Assembly (NCBI GenBank): GCA_002711565.1
Contig: PARP01000072.1
Coordinates: forward strand, 1 to 50,560
Length of the DNA: 50,560 bases
Origin: Bacteroidota bacterium
Lineage (GTDB): Bacteria; Bacteroidota; Bacteroidia; Bacteroidales; GCA-2711565
Direction of reading: 5' to 3'
A program made the position numbers and the translations under genes. The notes beneath the pieces were generated by a model. The model searched no databases. It was not told the DNA's origin and saw nothing but the letters and a program-made list of their open reading frames with translations. The first letter of the stretch is position 1, and every line of letters begins with the position of its first letter. Of the stretch, positions 47,365 to 50,560 are shown in pieces.

Positions 47365-48003
47365 TTAGTCAATGATTCTAATTGACATTCTAACATCTCT
47401 TAAAGGACGATCTGCCATGTTTGTTTCTACTGCTGCAATAAGATCAACAACTTCTAGTCCGCTGATCACTTCACCAAAAACAGTATATCCACCATCAAGG
47501 TGAGGTGTTCCTCCTAGTGTTTTGTAAACCTCTTTATGTTCTTCCGGGAAAATGTGTCCTGTACGTGCTTCGAACAAGATCAACTCATTTTCTGCAAAAG
47601 TTCTTCCCTGAACAATATAAAACTGACATGCAGATGACTCTTTTAGAGGATTCACATTATCACCCATTCTCGCAGCTGCTAGCGCTCCTTTCTTATGGAA
47701 AAGCTCAGGAACAATTTCTGCATCAATTAAATAATCTTTATCATCAGGTCCATCAGCACTTCCACCACCCTGGATCATGAATTCATTGATAACTCTGTGA
47801 AATGGAGATCCTTCATACCATCCTTCTTCAATCAATGCGATAAAATTATCTCTGTGTTTTGGTGTTTCATTATACAGTACCAGAACGATGTTTCCAAATT
47901 CTGTGGAGATCTCAACTTTTGTTTCATTCGTCTGTGTATCACTTCCACAAGAATACATTCCGAGACATAAAGCGGCAATAAAAAGGATAATTAGTTTACG
48001 CAT
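47365..48003 (-). CDS. Cyclophilin-type peptidyl-prolyl isomerase, lipoprotein
   Basis: A 212-residue cyclophilin. The N-terminus is a lipoprotein-like signal (hydrophobic run, then M-Y-S-C19-G), so it likely acts in the periplasm. The core has N-F-I-A-L-I-E-E-G-W-Y-E-G-S-P-F-H-R-V-I, F-M-I-Q-G-G and G-G-Y-T-V-F-G-E-V-I-S-G, the cyclophilin signatures. It helps proline isomerisation during folding. It is close to pheS (10 bp), so they share a transcript. Confidence 0.92.
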   Translation of the reverse strand: MRKLIILFIAALCLGMYSCGSDTQTNETKVEISTEFGNIVLVLYNETPKHRDNFIALIEEGWYEGSPFHRVINEFMIQGGGSADGPDDKDYLIDAEIVPELFHKKGALAAARMGDNVNPLKESSACQFYIVQGRTFAENELILFEARTGHIFPEEHKEVYKTLGGTPHLDGGYTVFGEVISGLEVVDLIAAVETNMADRPLRDVRMSIRIID

Positions 48004-48078
48004 CTTTTGAATATTGATTTAAGGATGCAATATTACTAAATAATAGGCAATTATGGAAGTTTGAAAGACAGGAGATTG

Positions 48079-48657
48079 CTAGGCTTTTTGTTTTTCGGTA
48101 TAACAGCTACGGCATAATGGCTGATAACTTTCCTTCTCACCGAGCACAACTATTGATTCATCTTTGATAAAACGATGAGAATACTGAGCAAGAGATCCAC
48201 ACTGAATACAGATTGCGTGTACTTTGGTAACATATTCTGCTGAAGCCATTAAACCGGGCATTGGGCCGAAAGGTACACCTCGGAAATCCATGTCCAAACC
48301 TGCAGCAACCACACGATAGCCTCTGTTAGCCAATTCATTGCAAACATGAATTAATTCCATATCAAAGAATTGTGCTTCATCGATCGCAACAACATCTGCT
48401 TCGATATCATAAAGTAAAATTTGGGAGGCTGTTTGAACAGGAGTACATTTGATGCTGTTCTCATCATGAGAGACAACTTCCTCATCACCGTATCTGGTAT
48501 CAACTTCCGGTTTGAAGATCTCAACCCTTTGCTTCGCGATCTTTGCACGATTCAATCTACGGATCAATTCTTCTGTCTTACCGGAGAACATGGAACCACA
48601 AATTACTTCGATCCATCCGGTACGTTTAGCTTCGTTGCTGGTTTTTTCGAGAAACAT
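48079..48657 (-). CDS. tdk: Thymidine kinase
   Basis: A 192-residue type II thymidine kinase. The P-loop [18 protein letters not shown] and the lasso region have the usual pattern, and a four-cysteine zinc site is formed by C-I-Q-C-G and C-R-S-C. It makes dTMP from thymidine in the salvage route. Length is normal. It is a single gene next to the prolyl isomerase, with 75 bp between. Confidence 0.95.
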   Translation of the reverse strand: MFLEKTSNEAKRTGWIEVICGSMFSGKTEELIRRLNRAKIAKQRVEIFKPEVDTRYGDEEVVSHDENSIKCTPVQTASQILLYDIEADVVAIDEAQFFDMELIHVCNELANRGYRVVAAGLDMDFRGVPFGPMPGLMASAEYVTKVHAICIQCGSLAQYSHRFIKDESIVVLGEKESYQPLCRSCYTEKQKA

Positions 48658-48724
48658 TAAAAGTTTGGGCTATTCTTTTTTATCTTTATCAAAGTTAAAT
48701 CTGAAACGACAAAAAAATCTAAAA

Positions 48725-48749
48725 GTGTAAAAATCAAAGCATTTTACAC
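48725..48749. promoter_or_regulatory. Palindrome in the tdk divergent region
   Basis: GTGTAAAA and TTTTACAC are perfect arms around a 9-nt centre, between tdk and the coiled-coil protein gene. It may be an operator for either gene; no T-run makes it look like a terminator. Confidence 0.35.
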
Positions 48750-48838
48750 AAGAAATTATATCGATTCAACGTTACTAAATTACTAATTTTCGAAAGGAAA
48801 ATTGAGCTAAGTATTCACAATTAATAAACAATTTTCGA

Positions 48839-49681
48839 ATGGATTCTAAAGCAAATAAACTGAGGAATTTAGCAGAGCTGATTCAGGAACAGGTTGACAT
48901 AATCCTTCAACAAAAGGATGAAGTTCCACAATTATATCTTGATATTGTTAAGGAAAAGCTGATCAAATTATATGAAGAGATCCATCGGATAGAAAAAAGT
49001 AAAGAGGTAAATCAACAGCCGGAATCAAAAATTGAATTAGAAGTTGAAAAGAAAGAAAAAAAGACTCCTGTAAGTGAACCTATATTATCAGAGCCTAAGC
49101 TTGAATCATTAACTGAACCGGAATTAGAAATTAAACAGGAATCAGCACCAGAACCTGAGCCTGAGCCTGAGCTTAAAGAAGATACTCCAATTCAGGAAGT
49201 TGAATTTCAGATCAGTGATCCTATAAACTTTGACGATGTAAACATCGAAGACGAAAAGGTAGAAGAACCTAAAGAAGAAACTGAACAAATTGTTGAAGCT
49301 GAGGTCAAGTCTGAGCCTGAGCTTAAAAAAGAAATAGAAACTCCTAAGATCACTCAAACATCAAATGATTTATTTGGTGCCCCGATAAGCATAGGTGAAA
49401 AACTACAGGCACAACAAGATCCGGTAGTTCTGGATAAGTTTCAGGATAAACAGATCAGTACGTTGAAAGAAGCTATTGGGATCAATGAGAAGTTCCTTTT
49501 CATCAATGAATTATTTGAAGGCAATATGCAGAAGTACAATCAGAGTATCGATCGTATAGATATGGCTCCATCAAAAGAGAAAGCAGAATCCATCATAAAT
49601 GAGTTAGCTTTCGAATTAAAGTGGAAAATAGAAAGCGAAGCTCAGAAACAATTGATTAATTTCGTGGAAAGAAAATTCTAA
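48839..49681 (+). CDS. Acidic coiled-coil protein with conserved C-terminal domain
   Basis: A 280-residue protein of unknown function. Residues 1-55 form a helical region (N-L-A-E-L-I-Q-E-Q-V-D-I-I). Residues about 60-190 are low-complexity, rich in E, K and P, with P-E-P-E-P-E-P-E-L-K and a second S-E-P-E-L-K-K block that repeat at the DNA level. Residues about 200-280 (T-L-K-E-A-I-G-I-N-E-K-F-L-F-I-N-E-L-F) look like the conserved domain of a Bacteroidota family usually found beside rsmI. There is no signal peptide. It is 1 bp upstream of rsmI, so co-translation is likely. Confidence 0.75.
   Translation: MDSKANKLRNLAELIQEQVDIILQQKDEVPQLYLDIVKEKLIKLYEEIHRIEKSKEVNQQPESKIELEVEKKEKKTPVSEPILSEPKLESLTEPELEIKQESAPEPEPEPELKEDTPIQEVEFQISDPINFDDVNIEDEKVEEPKEETEQIVEAEVKSEPELKKEIETPKITQTSNDLFGAPISIGEKLQAQQDPVVLDKFQDKQISTLKEAIGINEKFLFINELFEGNMQKYNQSIDRIDMAPSKEKAESIINELAFELKWKIESEAQKQLINFVERKF
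49150..49176 (+). repeat. GAGCCT hexamer repeat in coding DNA
   Basis: Tandem (C/G)AGCCT-type hexamers encode P-E-P-E-P-E and are followed by GAGCTTAAA. The same GAGCCTGAGCTTAAA run recurs near 49314, which suggests slippage or a local duplication. Confidence 0.4.
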
Positions 49682-49682
49682 T

Positions 49683-50378
49683 ATGCTATATCTCGTACCA
49701 ACACCCATAGGTAATTTAGAAGACATCACTCTCAGAGCGATCAGGATCCTGAAAGAAGCTGATGTGATCCTCGCTGAAGATACGCGAAAGACTGGCATAT
49801 TATTGAAACATTATGATATTGATAATAAACTGCAATCATATCATCAATTCAACGAACACAAAACAGCAGAAACATTAGTCCAAAGAATTGCCGGTGGTGA
49901 AACCATGGCCTTAGTTACAGATGCCGGTACACCGGGAATATCTGATCCGGGATTTTACTTGATCAGGGCATGTTTGGAATCTGATGTAAAAGTTGAGTGT
50001 TTGCCGGGAGCAACAGCATTTGTTCCTGCAATGGTAAATTCTGGATTACCATCCGATCACTTTGTTTTTGAAGGATTCTTACCTCCAAAGAAAGGCAGAC
50101 AAACTAAACTTAATGCACTTTCAGAACAGGATTATACGATGGTGTTTTATGAATCACCACACCGACTTCTTAAAACACTTCAGCAATTCTCAGAGGTCTT
50201 TGGTGCAGACAGAAAAGCCTGTGTGTCAAGAGAATTGACAAAAATCTACGAAGAAAATACAAGGGGAACATTAGAAGAGATCATTGCCTATTATAAGGAT
50301 AAAAAAGTAAAAGGCGAGATCGTAATTATTGTTTCCGGAAAGCCTTCAAAAAAAGATCTGGAAAAAGCCAAAAATTAG
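49683..50378 (+). CDS. rsmI: 16S rRNA 2'-O-ribose C1402 methyltransferase RsmI
   Basis: A 231-residue SAM-dependent methyltransferase of the tetrapyrrole methylase fold. L-V-P-T-P-I-G-N-L-E-D-I-T-L-R, A-E-D-T-R-K-T-G, L-V-T-D-A-G-T-P-G-I-S-D-P-G and L-P-G-A-T-A-F are family signatures. It methylates the ribose of C1402 in 16S rRNA. The length is slightly short of the E. coli protein (about 286), as it lacks the extra C-terminal domain. It starts right after the coiled-coil gene. Confidence 0.95.
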   Translation: MLYLVPTPIGNLEDITLRAIRILKEADVILAEDTRKTGILLKHYDIDNKLQSYHQFNEHKTAETLVQRIAGGETMALVTDAGTPGISDPGFYLIRACLESDVKVECLPGATAFVPAMVNSGLPSDHFVFEGFLPPKKGRQTKLNALSEQDYTMVFYESPHRLLKTLQQFSEVFGADRKACVSRELTKIYEENTRGTLEEIIAYYKDKKVKGEIVIIVSGKPSKKDLEKAKN

Positions 50379-50425
50379 GTGTACGTTGTACGCCACTGTA
50401 CACCGGACATTGGGAAAACGTACAC
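50379..50425. terminator. Inverted repeat after rsmI
   Basis: GTGTACG (50379-50385) pairs with CGTACAC (50419-50425), with a second GTAC pair inside (50388 and 50398 regions), followed by TTTTC. It begins at the base after the stop codon and may end the rsmI transcript. Confidence 0.45.
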
Positions 50426-50478
50426 TTTTCGAAAAAATCTAACACTCGCACACTCTGACCCTCAACCATTTACAACTT

Positions 50479-50494
50479 TGGCACGATATTAGCC
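50479..50494 (+). promoter_or_regulatory. Candidate sigma-54 promoter
   Basis: TGGCACG-ATAT-TAGC has a perfect -24 box and a -12 box with one mismatch (TTGC expected), with exactly 10 bases between the GG and GC pairs. The driven gene would lie past the window end. The rest of 50426-50560 is AT-rich and shows no gene. Confidence 0.4.
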
Positions 50495-50560
50495 ATATAA
50501 ATAGCAAGTGTATATAAAAAAATAACGCTAGGCAATTCGTTCTTAATAATACTATTATCG

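Noticed and set aside
48725-48749. Terminator for tdk
   Set aside because: It is upstream of the tdk start, not after its stop, so an operator is more likely.
1-50560. tRNA, rRNA, prophage or integrase
   Set aside because: No cloverleaf, rRNA segment, integrase or structural phage gene was found on reading.

Overview
The window looks like a chromosomal segment from a Bacteroidota bacterium. The DNA is AT-rich. Start codons lack Shine-Dalgarno sequences, and several promoters match the Bacteroidota -7 element TAnnTTTG. A relic type IX secretion sorting domain is present, and the acpP-fabF-rnc block is followed by an IPExxxVDY-like gene as is usual in this phylum. A HydE-type radical SAM protein and an ETF:menaquinone-type membrane oxidoreductase hint at an anaerobic or facultative lifestyle. 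I see no rRNA, tRNA, CRISPR or prophage.

From 1 to about 29.2 kb lies a large branched-chain acyl-CoA and fatty-acid catabolic island. It holds an HMG-CoA lyase cut by the window edge, an outer-membrane DUF5916 protein, a second HMGL-family protein, a methylcrotonyl-CoA carboxyltransferase, a methylglutaconyl-CoA hydratase, a biotin protein, acyl-CoA dehydrogenases, acetoacetyl-CoA synthetase, butyrate kinase, a fused isobutyryl-CoA mutase (IcmF), an ETF:quinone oxidoreductase, EtfAB, thiolase, 3-hydroxyacyl-CoA dehydrogenase and enoyl-CoA hydratase. Together these can take isovaleryl-CoA (leucine) to acetoacetate plus acetyl-CoA, and isobutyryl-CoA (valine) via butyryl-CoA to acetyl-CoA, with electrons passing through ETF to the quinone pool.

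The main novelty is at 7195-9366. The slot that holds the methylcrotonyl-CoA carboxylase alpha subunit in liu-type clusters instead encodes a transcarboxylase-5S-like domain fused to a BT-like linker and a biotin carrier domain. There is no biotin carboxylase in the window. With the 12S-like subunit at 4770-6377 this has the parts of an ATP-independent transcarboxylase acting on 3-methylcrotonyl-CoA. A repeated palindrome (TGTTA-N6-TAACA) upstream of three catabolic units suggests one shared repressor encoded elsewhere.

From 29.3 to 40.2 kb there are mixed genes: a MoeB/ThiF-rhodanese protein, HydE, a CDF-like transporter, TsaB, an efflux adaptor and TolC-like protein, small membrane and DUF302 proteins, a serine hydrolase lipoprotein, and a histidine kinase/response regulator pair. 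Divergent from the kinase is a candidate small RNA with its own promoter, phased upstream repeats and terminator.

From 40.5 kb to the end are mostly housekeeping genes: pgi, nitroreductase, purN, acpP, fabF, rnc, an IPExxxVDY-like protein, pheS, a peptidyl-prolyl isomerase, tdk, a coiled-coil protein and rsmI.

Intergenic gaps throughout carry short phased tandem-repeat arrays. These include 9-bp units with strict 9-9-10 spacing, 8-bp units and 7-bp units. Two pairs flank a frameshifted GxxExxY gene and a four-helix-bundle gene; others stand without a gene. A MITE-like element with inverted ends sits at 25.4-25.7 kb.
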